From: VRUE01 sp963703895
Lineage (GTDB): Bacteria > Actinomycetota > Thermoleophilia > Solirubrobacterales > 70-9
Reading direction: 5' to 3'
NCBI GenBank assembly: GCA_963703895.1
Contig: CAVPFX010000002.1
Span: 1,302,001-1,366,000, forward strand
Length of the DNA: 64,000 nucleotides
Both the position numbers and the translations under genes were made by a program. The notes under the pieces are model-generated. The model saw nothing but the letters and a program-made list of their open reading frames with translations. It was not told the DNA's origin and did no database searches. This document shows, one piece after another, positions 15,947-25,307 of this stretch (the stretch's first letter is position 1; every line of letters begins with the position of its first letter).

Positions 15947-16786
15947 ATGACCGCCAACGTCGACACCCTTCTCGAGGCACTGCCCTACATCAAGGAGTTC
16001 CACGGTCGCACCGTGGTGATCAAGTACGGCGGCGCGGCGATGCGCGAGGAGGAGCTGCGCGAGGCCTTCGCCACCGACGTGGTCCTGCTCAAGTACGTCG
16101 GGCTCAACCCGGTCGTCGTGCATGGCGGCGGCCCCGAGATCAGCGAGCACATGAAGCGGCTCGGCATGGAGGTCCGCTTCCACCATGGCCTGCGCGTCTC
16201 CGACGCGGAGACGGTCGAGGTGGCGAAGATGGTCCTGCTCGGCAAGCTCAACTCCGACATCGTGCAACGGCTCAACCGCCACGGCCAGCCCGCGGTCGGG
16301 CTCTCGGGCGAGGACGGCTCGCTCTTCGAGGTGGCGCCGGTGGCCAACGCCGAGGAGGTCGGCTTCGTCGGCTCGATCGAGCGGGTCGACGTCGACGTGC
16401 TCAACCACATCGCTGTCGACTACATCCCGGTAATCGCCTCGGCCGCCTCCGATCGCGCCGGCCAGTCCTACAACGTCAACGCCGACGAGGCCGCGGGCAA
16501 GGTCGCCGCCGCGCTCGGCGCCTACAAGGCGATCTTCCTCACCGACGTCGAGGGCTGGCGGGCCGAGGCCGAGGACCCCGACTCGCTGGTCAGCCGTGCC
16601 ACCGTCGACGAGGTCGCCGCGCGACTCGAGGCGATCGAAGGTGGCATGCGGCCCAAGTTGCAGGCCTGCCTCGACTCGATCCGTGGCGGCGCCCAGTCGG
16701 CTCACATCATCGACGGTCGCCTGGCGCACTCGTTGCTGCTCGAGCTCTTCACCGACGCTGGCATCGGCACGATGGTGACGCCGTGA
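15947..16786 (+). CDS. argB: acetylglutamate kinase, 279 aa
   Basis: Phosphorylates N-acetylglutamate, the second and usually feedback-regulated step of arginine synthesis. An amino acid kinase fold is clear: VVIKYGGAAM near the N-terminus, VVVHGGGPEISEHMKRLG for substrate binding, and a C-terminal block with VNADEAAGKVAAALGAYKAIFLTDV and GGMRPKLQACLDSI. The ATG at 15947 follows AGGAGAGGCG. Length is normal. The stop overlaps the argD GTG (GTGA). Confidence 0.96.
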   Translation: MTANVDTLLEALPYIKEFHGRTVVIKYGGAAMREEELREAFATDVVLLKYVGLNPVVVHGGGPEISEHMKRLGMEVRFHHGLRVSDAETVEVAKMVLLGKLNSDIVQRLNRHGQPAVGLSGEDGSLFEVAPVANAEEVGFVGSIERVDVDVLNHIAVDYIPVIASAASDRAGQSYNVNADEAAGKVAAALGAYKAIFLTDVEGWRAEAEDPDSLVSRATVDEVAARLEAIEGGMRPKLQACLDSIRGGAQSAHIIDGRLAHSLLLELFTDAGIGTMVTP

Positions 16787-17973
16787 ACTTGACCGATCTC
16801 CAAGCCCTGGAGGAGCGCTACCTGATGCGCACCTACAAGCGGGCCCCGGTCGAGTTCGTCCGCGGCGAGGGCGCCCTGCTCTGGGACGCCGAGGGCAACG
16901 AGTACCTCGACTTCCTCGGCGGCATCTCGGTCTGCTCGGTCGGGCACTGCAACCCGGACGTAGTCGAGGCCGTGCGCGAGCAGGCCGGCCGCCTGATGCA
17001 TACCTCGAACCTCTTCTACACCGAGCCGATGGTGCGGCTTGCCGAGCGGCTCTCGGAGTCGGGCCTGGGCGGTCGCGTCTTCTTCTCCAACTCGGGCACC
17101 GAGGCCAACGAGTGCGCGATCAAGATCGCCCGCAAGCACGCCCACCGGCGTGGCATAGAGACACCGGAGATCGTCAGCTTCGAGCGCGACTTCCACGGGC
17201 GCACCTACGGCTCGCTCTCGGCAACGCCGGCGCTTGCCGCCAACCCCGATATGGCGCCGATGCTGCCCGGCTTTCGCGCGGTCCCCTTCGACGATCCGGC
17301 GGCGCTGCGGGAGGCGGTGGGGGAGAACACGGCGGCCGTGCTGATCGAGCCGATCCAGGGCGAGGCGGGGATCTACCCGCTCGGCGAGGAGACGCTGCTC
17401 GCCGCCCGCCAGGCCTGCGACGCCAGTGGCGCGCTGCTGATCTTCGACGAGATTCAGACCGGGATCGGCCGCACCGGCTCGCTTTGGGCCTACGAGCAGA
17501 CCCCGGTTCGTCCCGATCTGATGACCAGCGCCAAGGCGCTCGGCGGCGGCATGCCGATCGGCGCCTGCCTGACCAGTCCGAGCGCGGGTGAGGTGCTGGA
17601 GCCCGGCGACCACGGCTCGACTTTTGCCGGTGGTCCGCTTGCCAGCGTCGCCGCACTCGCAGTGCTCGAGATCGTCGACGACGCCACGCTGTTGCGCGGC
17701 GTGCGCGAGCAGGGAGGGAAGTTGCGCGACGCCCTGCTCGCCCTCGACGGCGTCGCCGCGGTCCGCGGCCGGGGCCTGATGCTCGGCGTCGGCCTCGAGC
17801 ATGGCATCGATGCCGCCGCGATCGGCGCCGACCTGCTCGCCCGCGGCTTGATCGTCAACGTGCCCGAGCCCGGGACCCTTCGCCTCTTGCCGCCATTGAC
17901 GGTCGATTCGGACCAGATCGAGCGGGCCGTGACCACGATCGAGGCCGCGCTCCTAAGCTACGCGCCCCAATGA
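16783..17973 (+). CDS. argD: acetylornithine aminotransferase, 396 aa
   Basis: PLP-dependent class III aminotransferase making N-acetylornithine. The PLP lysine is in TSAKALGGGMPIGA, with LIFDEIQTGIGRTGSLWAYE and EPIQGEAGIYP ahead of it and FFSNSGTEANECAIKIAR for phosphate binding. The GTG at 16783 overlaps the argB stop by 4 bp; a long frame starting far upstream is an antiphase artefact. Length is typical. It overlaps the next small gene by 4 bp (ATGA). Confidence 0.96.
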   Translation: MNLTDLQALEERYLMRTYKRAPVEFVRGEGALLWDAEGNEYLDFLGGISVCSVGHCNPDVVEAVREQAGRLMHTSNLFYTEPMVRLAERLSESGLGGRVFFSNSGTEANECAIKIARKHAHRRGIETPEIVSFERDFHGRTYGSLSATPALAANPDMAPMLPGFRAVPFDDPAALREAVGENTAAVLIEPIQGEAGIYPLGEETLLAARQACDASGALLIFDEIQTGIGRTGSLWAYEQTPVRPDLMTSAKALGGGMPIGACLTSPSAGEVLEPGDHGSTFAGGPLASVAALAVLEIVDDATLLRGVREQGGKLRDALLALDGVAAVRGRGLMLGVGLEHGIDAAAIGADLLARGLIVNVPEPGTLRLLPPLTVDSDQIERAVTTIEAALLSYAPQ

Positions 17974-18407
17974 GTTCTCGCAAACGCCCACCGGAGCCCC
18001 GCGCGCTGACCAGCGGCACCGCCGAGCGCCTGGCCGCGATCGTCGAGGCCGCCGAGCAAGCAGCGGCGAAAGTGATCGACGACGCCGAGGAGCAGGCCCG
18101 CCGCCAGCTCTCCGAAGCCGGTGCTCGCGCCGATCGCATCGTCGCCGAGCGCCTGCGAGCGCTCGCCGACGAGCTCGATCCGCCCACCTCGAGCCAGCCC
18201 GGTCCACACCTGCGGCCGGTTGCCGCGGCGCCGCAGCCCGAAGCTCCAGCGGGGCCCCGCTCGGGCTCGGCCGGGGCCCGCTTGCTCGCCACCCAGATGG
18301 CGGTGTCCGGCAGCAGTCGCGAGGAGATTGCCGCGCGCCTGCGCAACGGCTTCGACATCGAGGACACCAGCGAGATACTCGACGCGATACTCGGACCCGA
18401 GGAGTAA
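17970..18407 (+). CDS. uncharacterised coiled-coil protein in the arg operon, 145 aa
   Basis: Starts with the ATG overlapping the argD stop, so it is certainly part of the operon. Residues 15-70 form a long, charged, Ala-rich helix (GTAERLAAIVEAAEQAAAKV...), likely a coiled coil. A Pro-rich linker follows (about 70-100), then a conserved-looking C-terminal block, LLATQMAVSGSSREEIAARL and FDIEDTSEILDAIL. There is no membrane segment or signal peptide. It sits where argF or argR are found in other arginine operons but resembles neither. Function unknown. Confidence 0.75.
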   Translation: MSSRKRPPEPRALTSGTAERLAAIVEAAEQAAAKVIDDAEEQARRQLSEAGARADRIVAERLRALADELDPPTSSQPGPHLRPVAAAPQPEAPAGPRSGSAGARLLATQMAVSGSSREEIAARLRNGFDIEDTSEILDAILGPEE

Positions 18408-18410
18408 GCC

Positions 18411-18767
18411 ATGCACGAGGACCCGACCCGGATGATGCGCCAACCCGAGGACGACGGCCACCGACCCCACGGCAATACACGCCTGCTTATCGCCGGTTTG
18501 ATTGCGGTGATCGTCGGTCTGATCCTCGCGGTCGTGGTGATCGCCAGCAGTGGCGATAGCGACACCTCGACCTCGACCGTGACGACGCTGCCGAGCGAAA
18601 CCGAGTCGACCACAGAGACCACGACCGGCTCGACCACCGAGACCACAACTTCGACTCCGACCGAAACGACGACGACGTCGGAAACCACCACCGCCCCCGA
18701 AGAAACCACGACGACCACGACCCCGCCCGAAGAAGAAAACGGCAGCGGCGGCATCGGCGCCCCCTAG
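18411..18767 (+). CDS. small membrane-anchored protein with Thr/Glu-rich tail, 118 aa
   Basis: A charged N-terminus (about 22 residues) is followed by one membrane segment, LLIAGLIAVIVGLILAVVVI (about residues 25-45). After that comes a tail of about 70 residues made almost only of T, S, E and P with repeated TTET/TSTPTETT units, ending GGIGAP. The tail would be extracytoplasmic and may be a spacer or an O-glycosylation target. The last base of its stop codon is the first base of the argG GTG. Function unknown; the low-complexity tail prevents a family assignment. Confidence 0.7.
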   Translation: MHEDPTRMMRQPEDDGHRPHGNTRLLIAGLIAVIVGLILAVVVIASSGDSDTSTSTVTTLPSETESTTETTTGSTTETTTSTPTETTTTSETTTAPEETTTTTTPPEEENGSGGIGAP

Positions 18768-20038
18768 TGGCACCCGGATCGCCCGCAGACGTTCGCACGG
18801 CTTCCTACGAGGCCGATCCCGGCGAGGTCCGGCGGGTGCTGCTGCTCTACTCGGGCGGTCTCGACACCAGCGTGATGCTGAAGTGGATCCAGGATTCCTA
18901 CGAGGCCGAGGTCGTCTGCCTCACCGTCAACCTGGGTCAGCCCGGTGAGGACTACGCGATGATCGAGGACAAGGCGAAGCGATTGGGAGCGCTGGAGTGC
19001 CACGTCGTCGACGCCCGCGAGGAGTTCGCCCGGGACTACGTGATTCCGTCGGTCAAGGCCAACGCGCTTTACGGCGGCGGCTACCCGCTCTTCACCGCTC
19101 TCGGCCGGCCGCTGATCGCCAAGCTTGCGGTCGAGTACGCGCGCCGCAGCGGCTGCGACACGATCGCCCACGGCTGCACCGGCAAGGGCAACGACCAGGT
19201 GCGGATCGAGGCCACCGTGGCCACCCTGGCGCCGGAGCTGAAGACGATCGCCCCGGTGCGCTCCTGGCAGATGGGCCGCGAGGAGGAGATCGCCTACGCT
19301 CGCGAGCACGGCATCCCGGTCAAGGGCGGCACCGAGGTGGCGCCCTACTCGATCGACGACAACCTCTGGGGCCGTTCCTCCGAGGGGCGCTGGATCGAGG
19401 ATCTCAGCCACGCGCCCGAGGACGACGTCTTCCAGCTGGTCACTCGACCCGAGCTGGCGCCGGACGAGGCCGAGACGGTCACGGTCGAGTTCGAGGCCGG
19501 CGTCCCGGTCGCCTTCAACGGCGAGCGCCTTGGGCCAGTGGAGCTGCTCGAACGCGTCGCCGAGGTCGGTTGTCGCCACGGCGTCGGCATCGTCGACCAC
19601 ATCGAGGATCGCATCGTCGGGCTCAAGGTGCGCGACATCTACGAGGTGCCGGCGGCGGCGATCCTGCTCCCCGCCCACCAGGAGCTGGAGAAGCTGGTCG
19701 GCACGATCCACCAGAATCAGTTCAAGCCGAGCCTGGACCAGAAGTGGGCCTACCTGGTCTATGCCGGGCTCTGGTGGGAGCCGCTGCGCGCCGACCTCGA
19801 CGCCTACATGGACGCGGTCAACGCCCAGGTCACCGGCACGATCGGCCTCAAGCTCTTCAAGGGCAACGTCCGGGTCGTCACTCGCTCCTCGCCCAACGCC
19901 GTCTACGACGCCGACCTCGCTTCCTTCGATCAGTCCGGCGGCCTCTTCTCGCAGACAGCTTCGCCCGGCTTCATCGAGCTCTGGTCGCTGCAGTCGCGGA
20001 TGGCCCACCGGATCCGCCAGCGCGGGGAGGAGGAGTAG
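18767..20038 (+). CDS. argG: argininosuccinate synthase, 423 aa
   Basis: Joins citrulline and aspartate using ATP. The N-type ATP-binding P-loop is visible as LLLYSGGLDTSVML, followed by AHGCTGKGNDQVRIEA (substrate binding) and GREEEIAYAREHGIPV, and VTRSSPNAVYDADLASFDQS near the C-terminus. The GTG at 18767 gives an N-terminal extension of about 22 residues before the P-loop; a later internal start is possible. argF and argH are not in the window, so the operon covers glutamate to N-acetylornithine plus this step. Confidence 0.95.
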   Translation: MAPGSPADVRTASYEADPGEVRRVLLLYSGGLDTSVMLKWIQDSYEAEVVCLTVNLGQPGEDYAMIEDKAKRLGALECHVVDAREEFARDYVIPSVKANALYGGGYPLFTALGRPLIAKLAVEYARRSGCDTIAHGCTGKGNDQVRIEATVATLAPELKTIAPVRSWQMGREEEIAYAREHGIPVKGGTEVAPYSIDDNLWGRSSEGRWIEDLSHAPEDDVFQLVTRPELAPDEAETVTVEFEAGVPVAFNGERLGPVELLERVAEVGCRHGVGIVDHIEDRIVGLKVRDIYEVPAAAILLPAHQELEKLVGTIHQNQFKPSLDQKWAYLVYAGLWWEPLRADLDAYMDAVNAQVTGTIGLKLFKGNVRVVTRSSPNAVYDADLASFDQSGGLFSQTASPGFIELWSLQSRMAHRIRQRGEEE

Positions 20039-20040
20039 CA

Positions 20041-20196
20041 ATGGCTTACGACAAGCTCGGCAAGGCCGCCGTTCGCTTCGCCGTCAAGTACGTGCGGCGT
20101 CGCTACCGGCGCCAGATTCGCATTGGCGTTGGAGTAACAGCGCTTGCATTGGCGATTGCGGCCTACGCCGCGACTCGCAACGTCCCCGAGGGCTAG
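20041..20196 (+). CDS. small basic single-span membrane protein, 51 aa
   Basis: Begins 2 bp after the argG stop with an excellent RBS (GGGGAGGAGGAG). The sequence starts MAYDKLGKAAVRFAVKYVRR, has a strongly basic patch (VRRRYRRQIR), and then a hydrophobic segment (IGVGVTALALAIAAYAA). The positive-inside rule suggests the N-terminus is cytoplasmic. It is the last gene before the Rpf-like gene, 18 bp upstream of that start. Function unknown; the clean RBS and operon position argue it is real. Confidence 0.65.
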   Translation: MAYDKLGKAAVRFAVKYVRRRYRRQIRIGVGVTALALAIAAYAATRNVPEG

Positions 20197-20214
20197 CGTA
20201 GCCTCGAAAGCTTC

Positions 20215-21249
20215 GTGGCGCGATCGCTCGCTACAAAGGCGGGGAGCCGCGCGCTTCTCGCCGCCTTCCTCTCTGCATTGCTAGCGCCGGCCGCGCTTGT
20301 GGCCGCGCCTGCCTCGGCAGCCGATATCTCGGCCCTGCAGCAGAAGGTCGCCGCAGGGCGCGATGAAGCGGGCTCGCTCGCCGCACAGCTGCAGGCCGCC
20401 CAGGGAGAACTTGCCTCGGCCGAAGCCGAGGCGACGGCGGCCAGCGCCCGCGAACAAAAGCTCACCGCCCTCTTGGCGACGGGCGAGGAAAAGGCCGCCC
20501 GCCTTAGCGATGAAGTGCGACGGACACAGCGCCGGTTGGCGGCCGAAAAACGGCGTCTGCAGCGAGCCCGGGCCGCCCTCGCCGCTCGCCTGGTGGCGAT
20601 CTACGAGAGCGGCTCGCCGAGCACCGCGAGCGTCATCCTCGCCTCTGACAGCATCGACGAACTGGCAACCCGGACCGAATACCTCGAGCGGATCGAGCAG
20701 TCGGACTCCGACCTGGCCAGTCGCGTGGCTCAGGTGCGCCGCACCGTGGCCGCCGCGCTGGATCGCGTCGCTGCCCTCAAAGCCCGCGTCGACTCTTACA
20801 ACGAACGCCTCGCGGCAGCCCGCTCCGAAGTCGCCGGCGTGCGTGAAAACGCCGAGGCGGCCGCCTCGCACCTGAACTCGGTTGCGGCAGTCCGCTCGGC
20901 GGCGCTGGCCAGCCTGAAGACCAAGATCGGCAGCTGGGTGGAGGACATCGAGGCGGCCAAGGCCGCCGAAGCCGAACGCATCAGCTCCGCAGAAGCCGAA
21001 ACCGAAGTCGAACGCTGGCTCGGTGGTCCCTACTCGATCCCCGCCTACATAGTCATGTGCGAGTCCGGCGGCAACTACAGCGCCCTCAACCCATCGAGCG
21101 GGGCCGGAGGGGCGTACCAAATCCTCCCTTCGACCTGGCAGCTTTACGGCGGCCAGGGCGAGCCGCAGAACGCTCCGAAGGTCGAACAGGACCGGATAGC
21201 TGCCGAAATCTGGGCCGACTCCGGTTCCAGCGCCTGGGTCTGCGGCTGA
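20215..21249 (+). CDS. secreted coiled-coil protein with C-terminal Rpf/transglycosylase-like domain, 344 aa
   Basis: A GTG start gives a signal peptide (ALLAAFLSALLAPAALVAAP, cleavage after ASA). Residues about 45-265 form long coiled coils, as in peptidoglycan-hydrolase regulators of the FtsX-partner type. The last about 75 residues form a lysozyme-like domain with IVMCESGGNYSALNPSSGAG, AYQILPSTWQLYGG and an end WVCG. The glutamate in CESGG matches the catalytic residue of resuscitation-promoting factors, and the two cysteines may form a disulphide. It probably cleaves peptidoglycan in the wall. The coiled-coil region may control access, but this is inferred. Confidence 0.88.
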   Translation: MARSLATKAGSRALLAAFLSALLAPAALVAAPASAADISALQQKVAAGRDEAGSLAAQLQAAQGELASAEAEATAASAREQKLTALLATGEEKAARLSDEVRRTQRRLAAEKRRLQRARAALAARLVAIYESGSPSTASVILASDSIDELATRTEYLERIEQSDSDLASRVAQVRRTVAAALDRVAALKARVDSYNERLAAARSEVAGVRENAEAAASHLNSVAAVRSAALASLKTKIGSWVEDIEAAKAAEAERISSAEAETEVERWLGGPYSIPAYIVMCESGGNYSALNPSSGAGGAYQILPSTWQLYGGQGEPQNAPKVEQDRIAAEIWADSGSSAWVCG

Positions 21250-21348
21250 GCGCCGCACGTTGGGGGTAAATACTCGCGGAAGGTGCGCGGAAGACGCCCA
21301 GATGCGTCCCTTGGCATCTGGCCGGATTGGCATTATCGCTCGGCCTCC

Positions 21349-24300
21349 ATGAGTAACCCCTCCGCCGTCCATTTGCATGCCCACAGCGAGTACTCGCTGC
21401 TCGACGGTGCCTGCAAGATCGACGCGATGGCGGCGCGCGCGGCGGAGATGGGTCAGCCGGCCCTGGGCCTGACCGACCACGGGGTGATGAACGGGGCGGT
21501 CGATCTCTACAAGGCCTGCAAGAAGCACGGGATCAAGCCGATCGCTGGTTTCGAGGCCTACTTCGTCGACGACGTCAAGACGATCAAGGAGAAGCCGAAG
21601 TACGAGCGCAACCACCTAACGCTGCTGGCCGAGAACGACACCGGCCTGGCCAACCTGGTCAAGCTCACCTCGGCTGGCTTCCTCGAAGGCTTCTCGCGCG
21701 GCAAGGCCAACGTCGACATGGAGATGCTGGCCGCCCACGCCGAGGGCGTGATCGTCCTCACCGGCTGCCTGCAGTCGCGCTTCTGCCGTCGCCTGATCGA
21801 GGAGCGTCCCGACGACGCCCGTGCCCACCTCGATGACCTGATCCAGGCCTTCGGTCCCGAGCAGGTCTACTTCGAGGTGCAGAAGAACGGCATCCCCGAG
21901 CAGGACAAGGCCAACGAGGGGATCGTCCGCTACGCCCGTGAGCTCGGCCGGCCGCTGGTCGGCACCGCCGATGTCCACTACCTGCGGCGCGAGGACTTCG
22001 AAGACCACGCGGCGCTGCTTTGCGTGCAGACCAAGTCGACCCTGGAAGCGCCGAAGATGAGCTTCGACACCAACGAGTTCTACCTCAAGGACTCCGAGGA
22101 AATGGCGGCCTCCTTCGCCGAGTGGCCGGAGGCGGTGCCGACCACGTTGGAGATCGCCGAGCGCTGCAGTGCCGAGGTCGAGCTGGGCAAGCTGCTGCTG
22201 CCGCGCTACCCGACGCCCGACGGCGAGGAGCCCGAGGCGATGCTGCGCCGCGTCGCCGAAGAAGGGATGCGGGCACGCTACGGCGATCCGCTGCCGGCCG
22301 AGGCGGTCGAGCGGATGGAGTTCGAGCTCGGGGTGATCGAAGAGATGGGCTTCCCGTCCTACTTCTTGATCGTCTGGGACTTTGTCCGCTACGCCAAGGA
22401 CAACGGCATCGCGGTCGGCCCGGGTCGTGGCTCGGCGGCCGGCTCGATCGTCGCCTATGCGCTGACGATCACCGACATCGACCCGCTTGCCGAAGACCTG
22501 CTCTTCGAGCGCTTCCTCAACCCCGGGCGCAAATCGATGCCGGACATCGACATCGACTTCTCGGTTCGCGGCCGCGAGCGGATGATCCGCTACGTCGCCG
22601 ACAAGTACGGGCGCGAATCGGTCGCTCAGATCATCACCTTCGGCAAGATGGCGCCGCGCGCCGCCACCCGTGACGCCGCCCGCGTGCTCGGCTTCGACTA
22701 CGGCACCGGTGACCGCCTGGCCAAGCAGATCCCGGAGCCGATCATGGGCCGCAGCCCCTCCTTCGAGGAATGCCTCAAGGCGGGCCAGGAGCTGAAGAAG
22801 ACCTACGACGCCGAGCCCGACGCGAAGCGGATCATCGACGTCGCCCAGGGCCTCGAGGGGATCATCCGCAACAACTCGATCCACGCCGCCGCGGTTGTGA
22901 TCGCCGACCGCCCGCTGCAGGAAGTGGTGCCGCTGCAGCTGGCCGAGGACAAGACCGCTCCCGCGGCGACCAACGGCAGCGGCAAGGCCGAGCGTCAGTA
23001 CAAGATCGTGACCCAGTACTCGATGGGGCCGATCGAGGAGATCGGGCTGCTGAAGATGGACTTCCTCGGCCTGCGCAACCTCGACGTGATCGAGGACGCG
23101 ATCGACATCATCCGCCGCTCGCGCGGCGAGGAGGTCGACATGGAGGCGATCCCGATCGACGACGCCAAGACCTACGAAATGCTCGCCCGCGGCGACTCGA
23201 CCGGCGTCTTCCAGTTCGAGTCGGAGGGAATGCGCGACGCGCTGCGCAAGGTCGGGCCGACCGAGTTCGCCGACCTGGTTGCGCTCGGTGCCCTTTACCG
23301 GCCCGGCGCGATGGCCTATATCCCCGCCTACGCCAAGGGCAAGAAGGACCCCTCGACCGTGCGCTACCCCGACCCGCGCCTGCGCGCGATCACCGAGGAG
23401 ACCCACGGCTGCGTCGTCTACCAGGAGCAGCTGATGGCGATCGCCCGCGAGATGGCCGGCTTCACCGGCGCCGAGGCGGACGATCTGCGCAAGGCGATCG
23501 GCAAGAAGAAGCGCGAGCTGATGGCGACGATGAAAGACAAATTCATGCAGGGGCTGGCCGAATCGAACACCGCCCCCAAGGTCGCCGCCGACCTCTGGAA
23601 GCTGAACGAAGCCGCCGCCGACTACTCCTTCAACAAGTCCCACGCCGCCTGTTACGGGCTGATCTCCTACCGAACCGCCTACCTCAAGGCCAACTACCCG
23701 GCCGAGTACATGGCGGCGGTGATCTCCTCGGTGATGAACACCAAGGACAAGGTGCCGTTCTTCGTCAACCGCTGCGAGGAGATGGGGATCGACGTACTGC
23801 CACCCGACGTCAACTCCTCCGACCACAGCTTCGTCGTCTCCGAGAAGGCGATCCGCTTCGGGCTCGACGCGGTCAAGAACGTCGGTCACGCTGCGGTCGA
23901 GGCGATCCTGCACGCCCGCGAGGACACCCCGATCGCCTCGATCTGGGACTTCTGCGAGCGGGTTGACTCGCGCGCGGTCAACAAACGCGCGATCGAATGC
24001 CTGATCAAGTGCGGCGCCCTCGACTCGACCGAGGCCACCCGTAAGGGCATGCTCGAGGCACTGCCGGCAGCGCAGTCGGCTGGCCAGAAGGCCCAGGAGG
24101 ACGCCCAGCTGGGCCAGGGCTCGATCTTCGACTTTGGCGAGGAGACCGGTGCGGGCGCCCACGCGACCCAGGCCCATCACCGACCGCCGATCTCCGCCGC
24201 AGAGTTCGAGCGCGCCGAGTTGCTGGCGATGGAGAAGGAGACGCTGGGGACCTACCTCTCCGAGCACCCGCTGACCGAGGTCCGCGGTGCGCTGCGCGCC

Positions 24301-24873
24301 CGGGTCGACTGCAGCATCGCCGACCTCAGCAACAAGCAGGACGGCTCCTGGGTGACCGTTGGCGGCATCGTCACCGACTGCAAGAAGATCCGCACCAAGA
24401 GCGGCAATCAGATGATGTTCGCCACCCTCGATGACGTCGAGGGCCAGGTCGAGATGCTGGTCTTCAAGGCCGATGAGTCAGAGAACGCCGCCGTGATCGA
24501 ACCCGACGCGATCGTCATCGTCCGCGGTCGTCTCGACCACAAGGACCGCGGCGAGACCAAGCTGGTCGTCCAGGAGGCCGAGCGCTTTGAACCCGATGCG
24601 GCGGAGATCGCCGCGGCGCCAGCGGTGTCGAGTGGGCCCTCGGGTCCGTTCGAGGTCGAGATCGAGGCGGCCATGCTCACCCTCGCCCTGGTCGACGAGC
24701 TGAAGGCCGTGCTCGAGCACCACAAGGGCGAGGCCGAGGTCCACCTCACGATCCGCAGCGGCAGCGCCGAGTCGAGGCGCTTTCTGCTCGGCGAGGGATA
24801 CCGGGTGCGCCCGTCGGGTCGCCTGCAGAGCGAGCTCGACCACGTGCTCGGTACCGCAGCCCTGGCTGCCTAG
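21349..24873 (+). CDS. dnaE: DNA polymerase III alpha subunit, 1174 aa
   Basis: Replicative polymerase of the DnaE type. The N-terminal PHP domain begins HLHAHSEYSLLDGACKID (from residue 7). The palm has GPGRGSAAGSIVAYALTITD and the catalytic aspartates in PDIDIDFSVRGRERM. The region FNKSHAACYGLISYRTAYLK is the fingers/beta-clamp approach. An OB fold (about 990-1065, WVTVGGIVTDCKKIRTKSG) lies near the C-terminus. I use the ATG at 21349 (MSNPSAVHLHAH); 22 further upstream residues look non-coding. No intein is present. Length is normal. Confidence 0.96.
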   Translation: MSNPSAVHLHAHSEYSLLDGACKIDAMAARAAEMGQPALGLTDHGVMNGAVDLYKACKKHGIKPIAGFEAYFVDDVKTIKEKPKYERNHLTLLAENDTGLANLVKLTSAGFLEGFSRGKANVDMEMLAAHAEGVIVLTGCLQSRFCRRLIEERPDDARAHLDDLIQAFGPEQVYFEVQKNGIPEQDKANEGIVRYARELGRPLVGTADVHYLRREDFEDHAALLCVQTKSTLEAPKMSFDTNEFYLKDSEEMAASFAEWPEAVPTTLEIAERCSAEVELGKLLLPRYPTPDGEEPEAMLRRVAEEGMRARYGDPLPAEAVERMEFELGVIEEMGFPSYFLIVWDFVRYAKDNGIAVGPGRGSAAGSIVAYALTITDIDPLAEDLLFERFLNPGRKSMPDIDIDFSVRGRERMIRYVADKYGRESVAQIITFGKMAPRAATRDAARVLGFDYGTGDRLAKQIPEPIMGRSPSFEECLKAGQELKKTYDAEPDAKRIIDVAQGLEGIIRNNSIHAAAVVIADRPLQEVVPLQLAEDKTAPAATNGSGKAERQYKIVTQYSMGPIEEIGLLKMDFLGLRNLDVIEDAIDIIRRSRGEEVDMEAIPIDDAKTYEMLARGDSTGVFQFESEGMRDALRKVGPTEFADLVALGALYRPGAMAYIPAYAKGKKDPSTVRYPDPRLRAITEETHGCVVYQEQLMAIAREMAGFTGAEADDLRKAIGKKKRELMATMKDKFMQGLAESNTAPKVAADLWKLNEAAADYSFNKSHAACYGLISYRTAYLKANYPAEYMAAVISSVMNTKDKVPFFVNRCEEMGIDVLPPDVNSSDHSFVVSEKAIRFGLDAVKNVGHAAVEAILHAREDTPIASIWDFCERVDSRAVNKRAIECLIKCGALDSTEATRKGMLEALPAAQSAGQKAQEDAQLGQGSIFDFGEETGAGAHATQAHHRPPISAAEFERAELLAMEKETLGTYLSEHPLTEVRGALRARVDCSIADLSNKQDGSWVTVGGIVTDCKKIRTKSGNQMMFATLDDVEGQVEMLVFKADESENAAVIEPDAIVIVRGRLDHKDRGETKLVVQEAERFEPDAAEIAAAPAVSSGPSGPFEVEIEAAMLTLALVDELKAVLEHHKGEAEVHLTIRSGSAESRRFLLGEGYRVRPSGRLQSELDHVLGTAALAA

Positions 24874-24921
24874 CCAGCTCGGGCCTTGGTTTTCAGGGTT
24901 CCACCTCCGTAGACTTCATCC

Positions 24922-25296
24922 ATGCCAGCTACTCGCGAGAAGACGGGCGAGTGTCGCCAGTGCCGCTCCTTCTGCGACAAGATGGTCGAGCCCCGTGGCT
25001 GCGTCGAAATGCGCTGCCGCTACCTCTACAGCTTCGTCGACATGCTGACCGGCAGCCAGTACGTCGGCTGCATGCAGGATGTCTTCGCCGCCAAGGTCGA
25101 TCTCGAGGCCGTCTTGCAGCCGGGCGGCTTCGGCGGAGTGAAGATGACCGGCGACGCGCTGCCGCACTGCCAATTCTCGGTCGAGCAGGCCTATGAGGGC
25201 GAAGGCGACTCCTATGACTGCGTCAATCGGCGCTTCTTCGACTGCTCCGACGCCGGTCCAGAGGGCATCAAGGCCTTCGACCTGCGTGATGTCTGA
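24922..25296 (+). CDS. cysteine-rich hypothetical protein, 124 aa
   Basis: Soluble, acidic protein with nine cysteines in spaced pairs: CRQCRSFC near residue 10, GCVEMRC around 31-37, then single cysteines at GCMQ, PHCQ, DCVN and DCSD. This spacing suggests metal (zinc or iron-sulphur) binding. There is no signal peptide, so the cysteines are probably cytoplasmic. ATG start at 24922, 48 bp after dnaE. Family not recognised, but the even composition and cysteine spacing argue for a genuine gene. Confidence 0.7.
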   Translation: MPATREKTGECRQCRSFCDKMVEPRGCVEMRCRYLYSFVDMLTGSQYVGCMQDVFAAKVDLEAVLQPGGFGGVKMTGDALPHCQFSVEQAYEGEGDSYDCVNRRFFDCSDAGPEGIKAFDLRDV

Positions 25297-25307
25297 GGCC
25301 GCGCCAC

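Noticed and set aside
18560..18760. Short repeats in the Thr-rich coding tail, considered as a CRISPR or tandem repeat array
   Set aside because: The period is codon-driven (ACC/ACG plus GAG/TCG), there are no spacers of constant length, and it is inside an open frame.
21616..24267. Open frame of 883 codons antisense to dnaE
   Set aside because: A codon-bias shadow: high third-position GC keeps the antisense frame open. The composition is low-complexity (repeated DRV/LGV/HLL blocks) with no family signal, and dnaE is certain.
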